A stretch of 64,000 nt of DNA from Hansschlegelia plantiphila. GTDB taxonomy: Bacteria > Pseudomonadota > Alphaproteobacteria > Rhizobiales > Methylopilaceae. Location: assembly GCF_027922265.1 (NCBI RefSeq), contig NZ_BSFI01000001.1, positions 124,001-188,000 on the forward strand. The letters run 5' to 3'. Below are positions 44,997 through 53,886 of this stretch, piece after piece (within the stretch, counting starts at the first letter, position 1; each line of letters opens with the position of its first letter). The notes below the pieces were generated by a model, which saw only the letters and a program-made list of their open reading frames with translations, had not been told where the DNA came from and made no database searches. The position numbers were made by a program, and so were the translations under genes.

Positions 44997-45860
44997 TCAA
45001 CGTGCGAATTTCTTCGCCCCGGCGACGCAGGCGACGACCGCCAGAGTCACGAAGATCATCGCCGGGCTGACGGATTCATGCAGCAGCGCAGCGGCGATCA
45101 GCAGGCCGAAGAACGGTTGGAGCAATTGCAGCTGGCCGACTGCGGCGATGCCCCCAAGCGCAAGGCCTCTGTACCAGAACACGAAGCCTATCAGCATGCT
45201 GAACAGCGAGACGTAGGCGAGCCCGCCCCAGGCCGCGCCGCCAACGGACGCGAAGGACGCAGGCGAGGTCGCGAATGTCAGGGCGAGCATGATCGGCAGC
45301 GACAGCACCAGCGCCCACGAGATCACCTGCCAGCCGCCGAGCCGACGCGAGAGGGTCGCGCCTTCCGCATAGCCGAGGCCGCAAACGACGATCGCGGTCA
45401 GCATCAGCAGGTCGCCGGTGAGCGAGGCCGAAACGCCCTGACAGATCGCGAAGCCCGCGACCAACGCGCTGCCGAGGCAGGAGAACAGCCAGAAGATCGG
45501 CCGCGGGCGCTCCCCGCCGCGCAGCACCCCGAACATCGCGGTCGCGAGCGGCAGCAGGCCGAGGAAGACGATCGAGTGCGCCGAGGTCACGTGACGGAGC
45601 GCAAGCGCCGTCAGCAGCGGGAAGCCGACCACGACCCCGAGCGATACGACGGCCAATGAGGCGAGGTCGCCGCGGGCCGGCCGCTTCTCCCTGAACAGGA
45701 GAAGAAGGACGAGCCCCAGAATCCCCGCAATGGATGCGCGCGCCACGGTCAGGAAGACGGGGTCGAAATCCATCACGGCGATGCGCGTGGCCGGCAGCGA
45801 TCCGCTGAAGATCAGAACTCCGACGAACCCGCTCGCCCAACCGTTCATCGGCCTGTCCAT
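44997..45860 (-). CDS. EamA/DMT-family transporter
   Basis: This is a 287-residue ten-helix exporter with two EamA repeats. Blocks include FVGVLIFSGSLPATRIAVMDFDPVFLTVARASIAGIL, TSAHSIVFLGLLPLATAMFGVLRGGERP, and in the second half VGGAAWGGLAYVSLFSMLIGFVFWYRGLALGG and GQLQLLQPFFGLLIAAALLHE. It is divergent from a MocR-type regulator 106 bp away. This pairing is frequent and usually means the regulator controls the exporter, often for an amino acid or vitamer. Four in-frame starts exist (45884 GTG, then ATGs at 45872, 45860 and 45848); 45860 has GGAGAG upstream. Confidence 0.85.
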   Translation of the reverse strand: MDRPMNGWASGFVGVLIFSGSLPATRIAVMDFDPVFLTVARASIAGILGLVLLLLFREKRPARGDLASLAVVSLGVVVGFPLLTALALRHVTSAHSIVFLGLLPLATAMFGVLRGGERPRPIFWLFSCLGSALVAGFAICQGVSASLTGDLLMLTAIVVCGLGYAEGATLSRRLGGWQVISWALVLSLPIMLALTFATSPASFASVGGAAWGGLAYVSLFSMLIGFVFWYRGLALGGIAAVGQLQLLQPFFGLLIAAALLHESVSPAMIFVTLAVVACVAGAKKFAR

Positions 45861-45966
45861 CGCACTCTCCATCCGTCGGCGCACGTCATCGTCGATCCCG
45901 GCTGGAGCGGCCAGCGACGGTCGTGTACGATTTCACGAAACTGTAATGGCGTGACAGGCAGTACAG

Positions 45967-47361
45967 ATGGACCAGCGCGAAGGCGTCGACCGCGGCGGCA
46001 CGCTCATCGAGGGCGTCGCCGCGACGATCCGCCAGCGCATCGCGGCGCGGACGCTGACCGCCGGCGCGAAGCTCCCCTCCGTCCGCGCCTTCGCCAGGTC
46101 CGCGGGCGTCTCGACCTCGACCGTCGTCGAGGCCTACGAACGTCTCGCCGCGGAAGGCGCGATCCGCTCCCGCCCGGGGTCGGGCTTCTATGTGGAGAGC
46201 GCGCTCGCCCCGCTGTCGCTCGCCGACATGGGACCGAAGCTCGACCACGAGGTCGACCCGTTGTGGATCTCGCGCCAGTCGCTCAACGCGGGCGCCGACC
46301 TCCTGAAGCCCGGCTGCGGCTGGTTGCCCGCCTCCTGGATGCCGGAAGCCGGGCTGAGGCGCGCCCTCCGAATGATGGCGCGTGCGGACGACGACGCTCT
46401 GACCGACTACGGGACGCCGCTCGGGCTCGCCCCGCTGCGCCAGTTGCTGTCGAGGCGCATGGCTGAGCATGGCGTCGCAGCGCCGCCCGACCAGATCATG
46501 CTGACCGAGTCCGGAACGCAGGCGATCGACCTGCTGTGCCGCTTCCTGATCGAACCGGGCGACACGGTGCTGGTCGACGATCCCTGCTACTTCAACTTCC
46601 ACGCTCTGCTGCGCGCCCACCGCGCGAAGGTGGTCAGCGCGCCCTATACGCCATCAGGGCCGGACATCGAGGCCTTCGGGCAGGCGTTGGCGGAGCATCG
46701 GCCGCGCCTCTACATCACGAACTCGGCGATCCACAACCCGACGGGAGCGACCCTGTCGCCGGTCGCGGCGCATCGCGTCCTGAAGCTCGCGGATCAGTTC
46801 GAGCTCACCATCGTCGAGGACGACATCTTCGCCGACTTCGGGGATCCCGCCACGTCGCGGCTCTCAGCCTTCGACGGGCTGAACCGCGTCGTGCAGATCG
46901 GCAGCTTCTCGAAGACGCTGTCGGCCTCGGTGCGGTGCGGCTACATCGCGGCGCCCGCGGCTTGGATCGACGCCCTCACCGACCTCAAGATCGCGACCTC
47001 TTTCGGGAGCGGCCGCCTTGCGAGCGAGCTGCTGCTCGCCGTGTTGAAGGACGGCGGCTACCGCAGGCACATGGAGACGCTGCGGGCGCGTCTGTCAAAG
47101 GCGATGGCCGAGACCTCGAAGCGGCTGAACGCGCTTGGCGTCACGCCGTGGATCGAGCCCCAGGCGGGCATGTTCCTCTGGTGCCGCCTGCCCCATGGGA
47201 TCGACGCGGCCGAGGTCGCGCGGCGAGCGCTCTCGCATGACGTCGTGCTTGCGCCCGGGAACGCGTTCAGCCTGTCGGGCGCGGCCAGCAACTTCATGCG
47301 GTTCAACGTGGCGCAGTGCGAGAATCCAAAGGTGTTCGAGGCGCTCAGCCGCTCGATGTGA
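45967..47361 (+). CDS. MocR-type regulator (GntR HTH fused to PLP aminotransferase domain)
   Basis: This is a 464-residue protein with an N-terminal GntR winged helix (about 14-78: KLPSVRAFARSAGVSTSTVVEAYERLAAEGAIRSRPGSGFYVE) and a fold-type I aminotransferase domain (about 110-460). It has the conserved N-P-T-G (257-260), Asp in EDDIFADF and PLP-binding Lys316 (GSFSKTLSASVRCGYI). Such proteins sense pyridoxal phosphate or amino-acid aldimines. It is divergent from the EamA exporter, the likely target. CTGTA/TACAG half-sites flank the gene start but are too short to call as an operator. Confidence 0.9.
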   Translation: MDQREGVDRGGTLIEGVAATIRQRIAARTLTAGAKLPSVRAFARSAGVSTSTVVEAYERLAAEGAIRSRPGSGFYVESALAPLSLADMGPKLDHEVDPLWISRQSLNAGADLLKPGCGWLPASWMPEAGLRRALRMMARADDDALTDYGTPLGLAPLRQLLSRRMAEHGVAAPPDQIMLTESGTQAIDLLCRFLIEPGDTVLVDDPCYFNFHALLRAHRAKVVSAPYTPSGPDIEAFGQALAEHRPRLYITNSAIHNPTGATLSPVAAHRVLKLADQFELTIVEDDIFADFGDPATSRLSAFDGLNRVVQIGSFSKTLSASVRCGYIAAPAAWIDALTDLKIATSFGSGRLASELLLAVLKDGGYRRHMETLRARLSKAMAETSKRLNALGVTPWIEPQAGMFLWCRLPHGIDAAEVARRALSHDVVLAPGNAFSLSGAASNFMRFNVAQCENPKVFEALSRSM

Positions 47362-47379
47362 GCGCGACCGCGGCCCGCG

Positions 47380-47679
47380 TCAGCGTTCGTCGCGCTGATG
47401 CTCCCGGCATGTGTAGCCGACGAAACATCGCGGCTCGTCCGCCGCGGGAATCCATGCGGCTTCGGTCTCCTGCGTCCGCTCGCAATAGCGGCTGCCCGAG
47501 ACGAAGCGGTCGTAGGTCGAAGGGCCGGTGCTGATCACCACCGCGCCCTCCGACTGGACGGCGGCGGCGAGCGAACGGCAGGACATCTCCGGCGCGTAAG
47601 GACGCGCCTCGGCGGCGGCGGCCATGCCGATGAGACAGGCGATGGCGGCCGACGTCCGCCGCATCGAAAATCCGGTCAT
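47380..47679 (-). CDS. Small secreted cysteine-containing protein, unknown function
   Basis: The precursor is 99 residues. A twin-Arg-free signal peptide (MRRTSAAIACLIGMAAAAEA region) is followed by a mature chain with about four cysteines (in MSCRSL, RYCERT, PRCFVG and YTCREH) suitable for two disulfides. The pattern GAVVISTGPSTYDRFVSGSRYCE recalls small periplasmic proteins of Rhizobiales with no assigned role. AGGA sits seven bases before the ATG. It converges with the MocR gene 18 bp away. Confidence 0.65.
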   Translation of the reverse strand: MTGFSMRRTSAAIACLIGMAAAAEARPYAPEMSCRSLAAAVQSEGAVVISTGPSTYDRFVSGSRYCERTQETEAAWIPAADEPRCFVGYTCREHQRDER

Positions 47680-47751
47680 CGCGTCATCCTGAAGGGCAGA
47701 TGAGATCCCGCCGTCGGAACATCCGGGCGGGCGGCTTCGTTCCGGCCTCCG

Positions 47752-48453
47752 CTACGCCGGCAGGGACTCCGCGCCAGCGGCGTCGGCTACCCCGGCGGTC
47801 GGGGTCGTGTGCTGCGGCCAGCGCGCCAGAGCCTTGCGACCGACATCCGTCAGCCCGTAGACGCCGCGGCTTTCCCGGACGAACCAGCCATAGACGTTGC
47901 GGGCGAGGATCTTGAGCGCGTCCGGCGCGGCCGGCCTGAGGTCGCGCGGCCGGAGCGGCCCATCCTGAAGCGCGGCGCAGCAGGAGAGCGCCTGCTGGCG
48001 ATAGGCGGTCATGACCGGCGCGCGGTTTCCGCCGCCCACCGTCGGGTCGCCCTTGCGGCGGCGATGCTCGTCGATCAGGCGCGAGCGACGGCGCGGGTCG
48101 CGGCGGGGCGCGAGCGCGACCGGGCTCAGGATGATCTCGACCGCGCCCGCGGCGGACACGCCGAGCATGCCGAAGCCGAGCCGCCGGCAGAGATCGCGGA
48201 AGCGCCGGTCGTGGCCGTTGCCGCGCTTCGCGGTCATGGCGGCCGCGAGCCAGACCTCGTCGCAGGCCCTGGCGCGGTCGACCCCCTGCAGCACGAGCTC
48301 GAGGTTGAAGCTGCGCTTCAGTTCGCAGATCACGACGACGGGCGGCTCCTCGCCCTTGAGCGCGAGCAGATCGCAGCCGCCGACCTCGCCCTTGACCGTG
48401 AAGCCGAGCGTTTCGAGGAAGGCCTTTACGGGCAGATAGAGCGTGGTTTCCAT
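47752..48453 (-). CDS. DUF2161 family PD-(D/E)XK-fold protein
   Basis: This is a 233-residue cytosolic protein. The N-terminal part has a nuclease-like core: VKGEVGGCDLLALKG then VVVICELKRSFNLELVLQGVDR, with Asp28, Glu44 and Lys46 in the D...E-x-K arrangement. The middle is basic (PRRDPRRRSRLIDEHRRR), and the C-terminal third resembles a winged helix (VYGWFVRESRGVYGLTDVGRKALARWP). DUF2161 proteins are annotated as phosphodiesterase-like, but their biological job is unknown. The ATG at 48453 matches METTLYLPVK; the frame runs 13 codons upstream. Confidence 0.8.
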   Translation of the reverse strand: METTLYLPVKAFLETLGFTVKGEVGGCDLLALKGEEPPVVVICELKRSFNLELVLQGVDRARACDEVWLAAAMTAKRGNGHDRRFRDLCRRLGFGMLGVSAAGAVEIILSPVALAPRRDPRRRSRLIDEHRRRKGDPTVGGGNRAPVMTAYRQQALSCCAALQDGPLRPRDLRPAAPDALKILARNVYGWFVRESRGVYGLTDVGRKALARWPQHTTPTAGVADAAGAESLPA

Positions 48454-48602
48454 GGGCCGCCGGGCGCCCGCGAACAGCGCCGGCGCGTCCAAGGCTTAAC
48501 CCGATTCGAGGCCGCTTCTCTTAATCGACGTCTTCGCGGGCGTGCGAATCCGTGGGAGCATCGCCCGCCAGGGCCGCCGCCCGCGGCTGTCCACGGGCGC
48601 GC

Positions 48603-49529
48603 ATGAGCTTCACCCTTCGCCAGCTTCGCTATTTCATCGCGGTCGCCGAGGGCGGCACGGTCTCCGGGGCCGCGCAGGAACTCGCGGTGTCTCAGTCGGC
48701 CGTCACGGAATCGATCAAGGCGCTGGAGCTCGACCTCGGCGTTCTGCTGTTCGAGCGGCGCCGGCGCGGCTTGAGCGTGACCTATGAGGGCCAGCAGTTC
48801 CACCGCCACGCCCGGCGCATCCTGAGCGCGGTGTCGGACGCAAGGCAGAGTCTCGGAAGCGACGCCGCCGAGCAGACCGGCTCGCTCAATTTCGGCGTGA
48901 CGACGCTGGTGGCGGGCTACGTGCTTTCCGACCTGCTGGAGCGCTACCGCCGGGCGCATCCCGAGATCGCGCTGCGCGCCATCGAGGATGGCGGCGAATA
49001 TCTCGAGCACCTGCTGATCGGCGGCGAGCTCGACGTCGCGATCATGGACATCTCCAACCGGCGCGACCACGGCGCGCTGCAGGTCGAGGTGATCGAAAGC
49101 TCGTCCTACAAGCTGTGGCTGCCGATCGGGCACCGGCTGGCGGAATCCGAGATCGTCGCCGCGGCCGAGCTCGACGGCGAGAAACTGATCGCGCTCAGCG
49201 TGGACGAGATCGCCGACGGGCCGGAGCGTCTGCTGGCGGCGCTGGGCGCGCGGCCCGAGATCGCGTTCCGCACCCGTTCGGTCGAGGCGGTCAGAAGCCT
49301 GGTGGCGACCGGCGCGGGCGTCGCCCTGCTGCCGGACCTGTTCTACCGGCCATGGTCGCTGGAGGGCGACCGGATCGAAAGCCGCCGTCTCGCGGAGACG
49401 TTACCGGTGATCCAGGTCGGCGTGGCGTGGCGGCGGGGGTCGGCGCTGCCGCAGGCCGCGCAGGATTTCGTGGCGATGGCGCGCTTCACGCGGCCCCAGC
49501 GTTCACGTGCGCCGGGTGATATCGGATAA
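48603..49529 (+). CDS. LysR-family regulator next to the polyamine/GABA transport cluster
   Basis: This is a 308-residue LysR protein. The N-terminal HTH is FTLRQLRYFIAVAEGGTVSGAAQELAVSQSAVTESIKALELDLG, and the effector domain covers about 92-295. It precedes the binding protein of the ydc-like cluster by 103 bp in the same direction. A perfect ATATCG/CGATAT dyad overlaps its stop codon, a candidate site for its own product. The frame extends upstream to 48552 without support. The likely role is to activate the transporter and dehydrogenase genes when a polyamine-derived ligand is present (inference). Confidence 0.87.
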   Translation: MSFTLRQLRYFIAVAEGGTVSGAAQELAVSQSAVTESIKALELDLGVLLFERRRRGLSVTYEGQQFHRHARRILSAVSDARQSLGSDAAEQTGSLNFGVTTLVAGYVLSDLLERYRRAHPEIALRAIEDGGEYLEHLLIGGELDVAIMDISNRRDHGALQVEVIESSSYKLWLPIGHRLAESEIVAAAELDGEKLIALSVDEIADGPERLLAALGARPEIAFRTRSVEAVRSLVATGAGVALLPDLFYRPWSLEGDRIESRRLAETLPVIQVGVAWRRGSALPQAAQDFVAMARFTRPQRSRAPGDIG

Positions 49530-49537
49530 AGCGATAT
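49519..49537. promoter_or_regulatory. Dyad overlapping the LysR stop, candidate operator
   Basis: Arms ATATCG (49519-49524) and CGATAT (49532-49537) with a 7-bp spacer lie 96 bp before the binding-protein start. LysR sites often have T-N11-A dyads of this kind, and position favours control of the downstream transporter operon. Confidence 0.5.
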
Positions 49538-49632
49538 TAAAATTCGGGCGAATGAATTTGTCGATGCCGCTTTCGTGGATACGATGTCTTTTTAGGCATG
49601 TCTGAAGCCAAGCCCGCACGGGAGGAGAGGTC

Positions 49633-50787
49633 ATGAAGACGTCAGCAGCATTCAGGACTGTCGCCGCAGGAGCCGCCGCCGCGCTGATCTTCAGCCAGAC
49701 TGCGGCCATCGCTCTCGACAAGGTCGGCGATGGCGAAGGCGAGGTCTCCATCGTCGCATGGCCCGGCTACATCGAGCGCGGCGAGACCGACAAGGCCTAC
49801 GACTGGGTGACCGGCTTCGAGAAGGACACGGGCTGCAAGGTCAATGTGAAGACCGCCGCGACGTCCGACGAGATGGTCACGCTGATGAACGCCGGCGGCT
49901 TCGACCTCGTCACGGCCTCCGGCGACGCGTCGCTGCGCCTCGTCGCGGGCAAGAAGGTGCAGCCGATCGACACCGCGCTGATCCCGAGCTGGTCCTCGGT
50001 CGACGACCGCCTGAAGGACGCGCCGTGGCACACCGTCGACGGCAAGCATTACGGCGTGCCGTTCCAGTGGGGTCCGAACGTGCTGATGTACAACACCGAC
50101 GTCTTCAAGGAGGCCCCGAAGAGCTGGTCGGTCGTGTTCGAGCCGCAGGACCTTCCCGACGGCAAGCCGAACAAGGGCCGCGTGCAGGCCTATGACGGCC
50201 CGATCTACATCGCCGACGCCGCGCTCTACCTCGCTTCGAAGAAGCCGGACCTCGGCATCAAGGACCCCTACGCGCTGAACGAGACGCAGTACGCCGCCGT
50301 GCTCGATCTGCTGAAGGGCCAGCGCGCGCTGGTCTCGAAGTACTGGCACGACGCCGCGGTCCAGGTCGACGACTTCAAGACCGAGGGCGTCGTGGCCTCC
50401 AGCTCATGGCCGTTCCAGGTCAACACGCTGGTCGCCGACAAGCGCAAGATCGCCTCGACCATCCCCGACGAAGGCGCGACCGGCTGGGCCGACACCACCA
50501 TGCTCGCGACCGACGCCAAGCACCCGAACTGCGCCTACAAGTGGCTCGAGCATTCGATCTCGCCGAAGGTGCAGGGCGATCTCGCGGCCTGGTTCGGCTC
50601 GGTGCCGTCGGCGCCCGCCGCCTGCAAGGGCAACGAGCTGCTCGGCGCCGAGGGCTGCGCCACCAACGGCTTCGACAACTTCGACAAGATCAAGTTCTGG
50701 CGCACCCCGACCGCGAAATGCGCGGACGGGACCTGCGTGCCGTACTCGAAGTGGGTGTCTGACTACATCGCGGTGATGGGGAAGTAG
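49633..50787 (+). CDS. ABC transporter substrate-binding protein, YdcS/PotD-like
   Basis: This is a 384-residue periplasmic protein. The signal peptide MKTSAAFRTVAAGAAAALIF is cut near AIA at 24-26. The mature chain begins GEVSIVAWPGYIERG and includes GVPFQWGPNVLMYNTDVF and the late WADTTMLATDAKHPNCAYKWLEHSISPKVQ, as in YdcS/putrescine-binding proteins. Several cysteines near the C-terminus (PAACKGNE, AEGCATN, AKCADGTC) could form disulfides. The RBS GGGAGGAGAGG is very strong. It is the first structural gene of an ABC + aldehyde dehydrogenase cluster. Confidence 0.9.
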   Translation: MKTSAAFRTVAAGAAAALIFSQTAAIALDKVGDGEGEVSIVAWPGYIERGETDKAYDWVTGFEKDTGCKVNVKTAATSDEMVTLMNAGGFDLVTASGDASLRLVAGKKVQPIDTALIPSWSSVDDRLKDAPWHTVDGKHYGVPFQWGPNVLMYNTDVFKEAPKSWSVVFEPQDLPDGKPNKGRVQAYDGPIYIADAALYLASKKPDLGIKDPYALNETQYAAVLDLLKGQRALVSKYWHDAAVQVDDFKTEGVVASSSWPFQVNTLVADKRKIASTIPDEGATGWADTTMLATDAKHPNCAYKWLEHSISPKVQGDLAAWFGSVPSAPAACKGNELLGAEGCATNGFDNFDKIKFWRTPTAKCADGTCVPYSKWVSDYIAVMGK

Positions 50788-50820
50788 GCTCAGCCCGACT
50801 TCTTCTCGCGAGTAGCCTCA

Positions 50821-50922
50821 ACGCCGTCATCCCGGGCCTGTCCCGGGATCCAGACGCGCTGCAGGAGCCGAACCTGGCTTAGGTCGCGCGTCTGGATTCC
50901 GGCGCTTCGGCCGGAATGACGA
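50821..50922. repeat. Extragenic palindromic repeat between binding-protein and ATPase genes
   Basis: The element has an ACGCCGTCATCCCGGGCCTG start with a CCCGGG-CCTGT-CCCGGG stem, CAGACGCG / CGCGTCTG inverse blocks, and ends in CCGGAATGACGAAG. It is related in ends (GTCAT/ATGAC) to the other elements but forms a separate subfamily. Confidence 0.75.
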
Positions 50923-50969
50923 AGGGGGCGTCACGTCGCCCGCCACCCCTCTGAATCCGAAAGAACGTC

Positions 50970-51977
50970 ATGAGCGAACGGCCAGCAGTCTCGCTCAGCC
51001 GCGTCTCCCGGCATTTCGGGCTGACGCGCGCGATGGACGAGGTCGATCTCGAGATCGCCGAAGGCGAGTTCTTCGCGATGCTCGGGCCATCCGGCTCGGG
51101 CAAGACGACGTGCCTTCGCGTGATCGCCGGCTTCGAGCAGCCGACCAGCGGCGAGGTCCGCATCTTCGGCGAAAACGCGACCGGCGTGCCCCCCTACCGG
51201 CGCAACGTCAACACGGTGTTCCAGGACTACGCGCTGTTCCCGCACATGAACGTCGCGGACAACGTCGCCTATTCGCTGATGCTGCGGAAGGTCCCGAAGG
51301 CCGAGCGCGCCAGGCAGGCTGAAGAGGCGCTGGAGATGGTGCGGCTGCCGGGCTACGGCGCCCGCAGGCCCGCGGAGCTGTCGGGCGGCCAGCGGCAGCG
51401 CGTCGCGCTCGCCCGCGCCATCATCAACCGGCCAAAGGTGCTGCTGCTGGACGAGCCGCTCGGCGCGCTCGACCTCAAGCTGCGCGAGAACATGCAGGAG
51501 GAGCTGAAGAGCCTTCAGCGCCGGCTCGGGATCACCTTCGTGTTCGTGACCCATGACCAGAGCGAAGCGCTGTCGATGGCCGACCGGATCGCCGTGTTCA
51601 ACGCCGGCAAGGTCATCCAGGTCGGCGCGCCGGAGGAGGTCTACCGCCGCCCGGCGAGCCCGTTCGTCGCCGACTTCGTCGGCTCGTCGAACATCCTGCC
51701 GCCGGACTTCGTCGAGGCGGTCGCAGGCGAGAAGCGCTGGGCGAGCCTTCGCCCCGAGCAGGTGCGCGTGACCGAGCCCGGCGACGCGAACCCAAGACTC
51801 GTCGGCCGCGTGACCGCGCAGAGCTATCTCGGCGCGACCACCCGCTTCGCGGTCGCCCTCGACGGGATCGCGCTGCACGCGATCGTTCCGGCCGGCTCGT
51901 TCCAGCCGGCCGACGACGGCAGGGTCGCGATCGCGTTCGACCGGAGCGCGCTGCACTTCATGGACGGGCCGGCGTGA
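50970..51977 (+). CDS. ABC transporter ATP-binding protein, PotA/YdcT-like
   Basis: This is a 335-residue ATPase with Walker A GPSGSGKT (39-46), Q-loop in [21 protein letters not shown], signature LSGGQ (137-141), Walker B LLLDEP (158-163), switch His in [16 protein letters not shown], and a C-terminal TOBE regulatory domain (about 240-330: SLRPEQVRV...). This length and TOBE domain are typical of PotA. Its stop overlaps the start of the next permease by four bases. Confidence 0.93.
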   Translation: MSERPAVSLSRVSRHFGLTRAMDEVDLEIAEGEFFAMLGPSGSGKTTCLRVIAGFEQPTSGEVRIFGENATGVPPYRRNVNTVFQDYALFPHMNVADNVAYSLMLRKVPKAERARQAEEALEMVRLPGYGARRPAELSGGQRQRVALARAIINRPKVLLLDEPLGALDLKLRENMQEELKSLQRRLGITFVFVTHDQSEALSMADRIAVFNAGKVIQVGAPEEVYRRPASPFVADFVGSSNILPPDFVEAVAGEKRWASLRPEQVRVTEPGDANPRLVGRVTAQSYLGATTRFAVALDGIALHAIVPAGSFQPADDGRVAIAFDRSALHFMDGPA

Positions 51978-52921
51978 GCGTCGCGACCGAGATCATCGCG
52001 CCGCCGCCCCAGTCCGCGGCCGCGCGGCTCGCCGACGGCCTTTGGCGCCGCCCGGGCCTCGTCGTCGCGCTGCTGCTCGCGCCCGCGCTGCTGTGGCTTG
52101 CGGTCGTCTATCTCGGCTCGCTCGCGACGCTGCTCCGCCAGAGCTTCTTCTCGCTCGAGGAGTTTTCGGGCCTCGTCGTCGAGGACTACACGCTCTCGAC
52201 CTACGCCGAGCTGCTGCAGCCCTCGAACTTCGAGATCATCAAGCGCACCGTGCTGATGGCGGCGGCGGTGAGCGTCGCCAGCGCGATCGTCGGCTTTCCG
52301 ATCGCCTACGTCGCCGCCCGTTACGCGCGCGGAGCGTGGAAAGCCGCGTTCTACATCGCCGTCATGCTGCCGCTGTGGTCGAGCTATCTCGTCAAGGTCT
52401 ACGCCTGGAAGCTGATCCTCGCCCGCGAGGGCATCCTCACCTGGACCTTCGGCAAGCTCGGCCTCGGCTTCGTGCTCGACGGCCTGCTCGCGCTCCCCGG
52501 GGTCGGCGGGGGCTCGCTGTCGACGAGCTACATCGGGACCTTCCTCGTCTTCCTCTACATCTGGCTGCCCTACATGATCCTGCCGACGCAGGCGGCGCTC
52601 GAGCGCGTGCCCGGCAGTCTGATCAACGCCTCCTCCGATCTCGGGGCGACGCCCTGGGCGACCTTCCGCCACGTCATCCTGCCGCTCGCGGCGCCGGGGA
52701 TCGTCGCGGGCTCGATCTTCACCTTCTCGCTGACGCTCGGCGACTACATCATCCCGCAGGTGATCGGATCGGGCCGCTACTTCATCGGGCAGGCGGTCTA
52801 CGTGCAGCAGGGGACGGCCGGAAACATCCCGCTCGCCGCCGCCTTCACCGTCGTGCCGATCGTCATCATGGGCGTTTACCTCGCCGTCGCCCGCAAGCTC
52901 GGAGCCTTCGATGCGCTCTGA
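51974..52921 (+). CDS. ABC transporter permease, PotB/YdcU-like
   Basis: This is a 315-residue inner-membrane permease with six helices and the EAA loop near [26 protein letters not shown]. The start is GTG within the GTGA overlap of the upstream ATPase gene. Hydrophobic N-terminus [22 protein letters not shown] and the C-terminal [19 protein letters not shown] are typical of PotB/PotH. It partners the PotC-like permease downstream. Confidence 0.92.
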   Translation: MSVATEIIAPPPQSAAARLADGLWRRPGLVVALLLAPALLWLAVVYLGSLATLLRQSFFSLEEFSGLVVEDYTLSTYAELLQPSNFEIIKRTVLMAAAVSVASAIVGFPIAYVAARYARGAWKAAFYIAVMLPLWSSYLVKVYAWKLILAREGILTWTFGKLGLGFVLDGLLALPGVGGGSLSTSYIGTFLVFLYIWLPYMILPTQAALERVPGSLINASSDLGATPWATFRHVILPLAAPGIVAGSIFTFSLTLGDYIIPQVIGSGRYFIGQAVYVQQGTAGNIPLAAAFTVVPIVIMGVYLAVARKLGAFDAL

Positions 52922-52945
52922 GAATCCAGCCGTCCGGCTTCCACT

Positions 52946-53040
52946 GCGTCATGCCCGGCGAAGCCGGGCATCTACGACTTGGACGTCGAGCCCTACGCTT
53001 AAGTCGTGGATACCCGGCCAAAGGGCCGGGCATGACGGCG
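52946..53040. repeat. Extragenic palindromic repeat inside the transport operon
   Basis: It starts GCGTCATGCCCGGCGAAGCC and ends GGGCCGGGCATGACGGCG, near-inverse halves around TACGACTTGGACGTC. It sits between the two permease genes, so the polycistronic mRNA must cross this strong hairpin. It is the best-formed copy of the GTCATGCCCGGC family here. Confidence 0.85.
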
Positions 53041-53058
53041 TTTTCGGGGAAACGCTTC

Positions 53059-53862
53059 ATGCGCTCTGAGGGCTCGCTCGCCGTCAAGATCGCCGCCGCC
53101 GCGGGGCTGGCGTTCCTGCTGGCGCCGCTCGCGATCATCTTCGTCTACGCCTTCACGACCGAGGAGCGCAGCTTCGTCTGGCCGCCGCCGGGGCTGACGC
53201 TGAAATGGTTCGGCGTGACATGGGACCGGCCGGACGTCTGGGCCGCGCTCATGCTCTCCGTCCGGGTCGCAGCCGTCGCCACCATCCTCGCGCTCGTCCT
53301 CGGCACGCTGACGGCGATGGCGGTCTCCCGCAGCCGGTTCTTCGGGCGCGACGCGGTCTCGCTGCTGGTCATCCTGCCGATCGCGCTGCCCGGCATCATC
53401 ACCGGCATCGCGCTGCGCTCGGCGTTCGCGACCTTCGACATCCCGTTCTCGTTCTGGACGATCGTGGTGGGTCACGCGACCTTCTGCATCGTCGTGGTCT
53501 ACAACAACGCGGTCGCGAGGCTCAGGCGGCTGTCCGGCTCGCTGGTCGAGGCCTCCATGGATCTCGGCGCCGACAGCTTCCAGACCTTCCGCCACGTCGT
53601 GCTGCCGAACGTCGGCACCGCGCTGCTCGCCGGCGGCATGCTCGCCTTCGCGCTGTCGTTCGACGAGGTGATCGTCACGACCTTCACCGCCGGCCAGCAG
53701 CAGACCCTGCCGCTCTGGATGCTGGAGGAGCTGATCCGGCCCCGCCAGCGCCCGGTCACAAACGTCGTCGCCATGGCGGTGGTGGCGGTGACCTTCGTTC
53801 CGATCCTGCTGGCATTCCTTCTCACCGGCGCCGACGAACAGACCGCGGCGACGACCAAGTAA
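53059..53862 (+). CDS. ABC transporter permease, PotC/YdcV-like
   Basis: This is a 267-residue inner-membrane permease with six helices. The EAA loop is [28 protein letters not shown]. The N-terminal [29 protein letters not shown] and the ending [22 protein letters not shown] match PotC/YdcV. I chose the ATG at 53059 with GGGGAAA six bases upstream; another in-frame ATG at 53032 lies inside the repeat element and would add nine residues. It is followed after 24 bp by the dehydrogenase. Confidence 0.92.
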   Translation: MRSEGSLAVKIAAAAGLAFLLAPLAIIFVYAFTTEERSFVWPPPGLTLKWFGVTWDRPDVWAALMLSVRVAAVATILALVLGTLTAMAVSRSRFFGRDAVSLLVILPIALPGIITGIALRSAFATFDIPFSFWTIVVGHATFCIVVVYNNAVARLRRLSGSLVEASMDLGADSFQTFRHVVLPNVGTALLAGGMLAFALSFDEVIVTTFTAGQQQTLPLWMLEELIRPRQRPVTNVVAMAVVAVTFVPILLAFLLTGADEQTAATTK

Positions 53863-53886
53863 TCTGAACGCTCAAGGAGACGTGTC

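Noticed and set aside
35900..45000. Genomic island integrated at tRNA-Ala
   Set aside because: No integrase, no transposase and no second copy of the tRNA 3' end was seen within the window, so it is not called as a mobile element.
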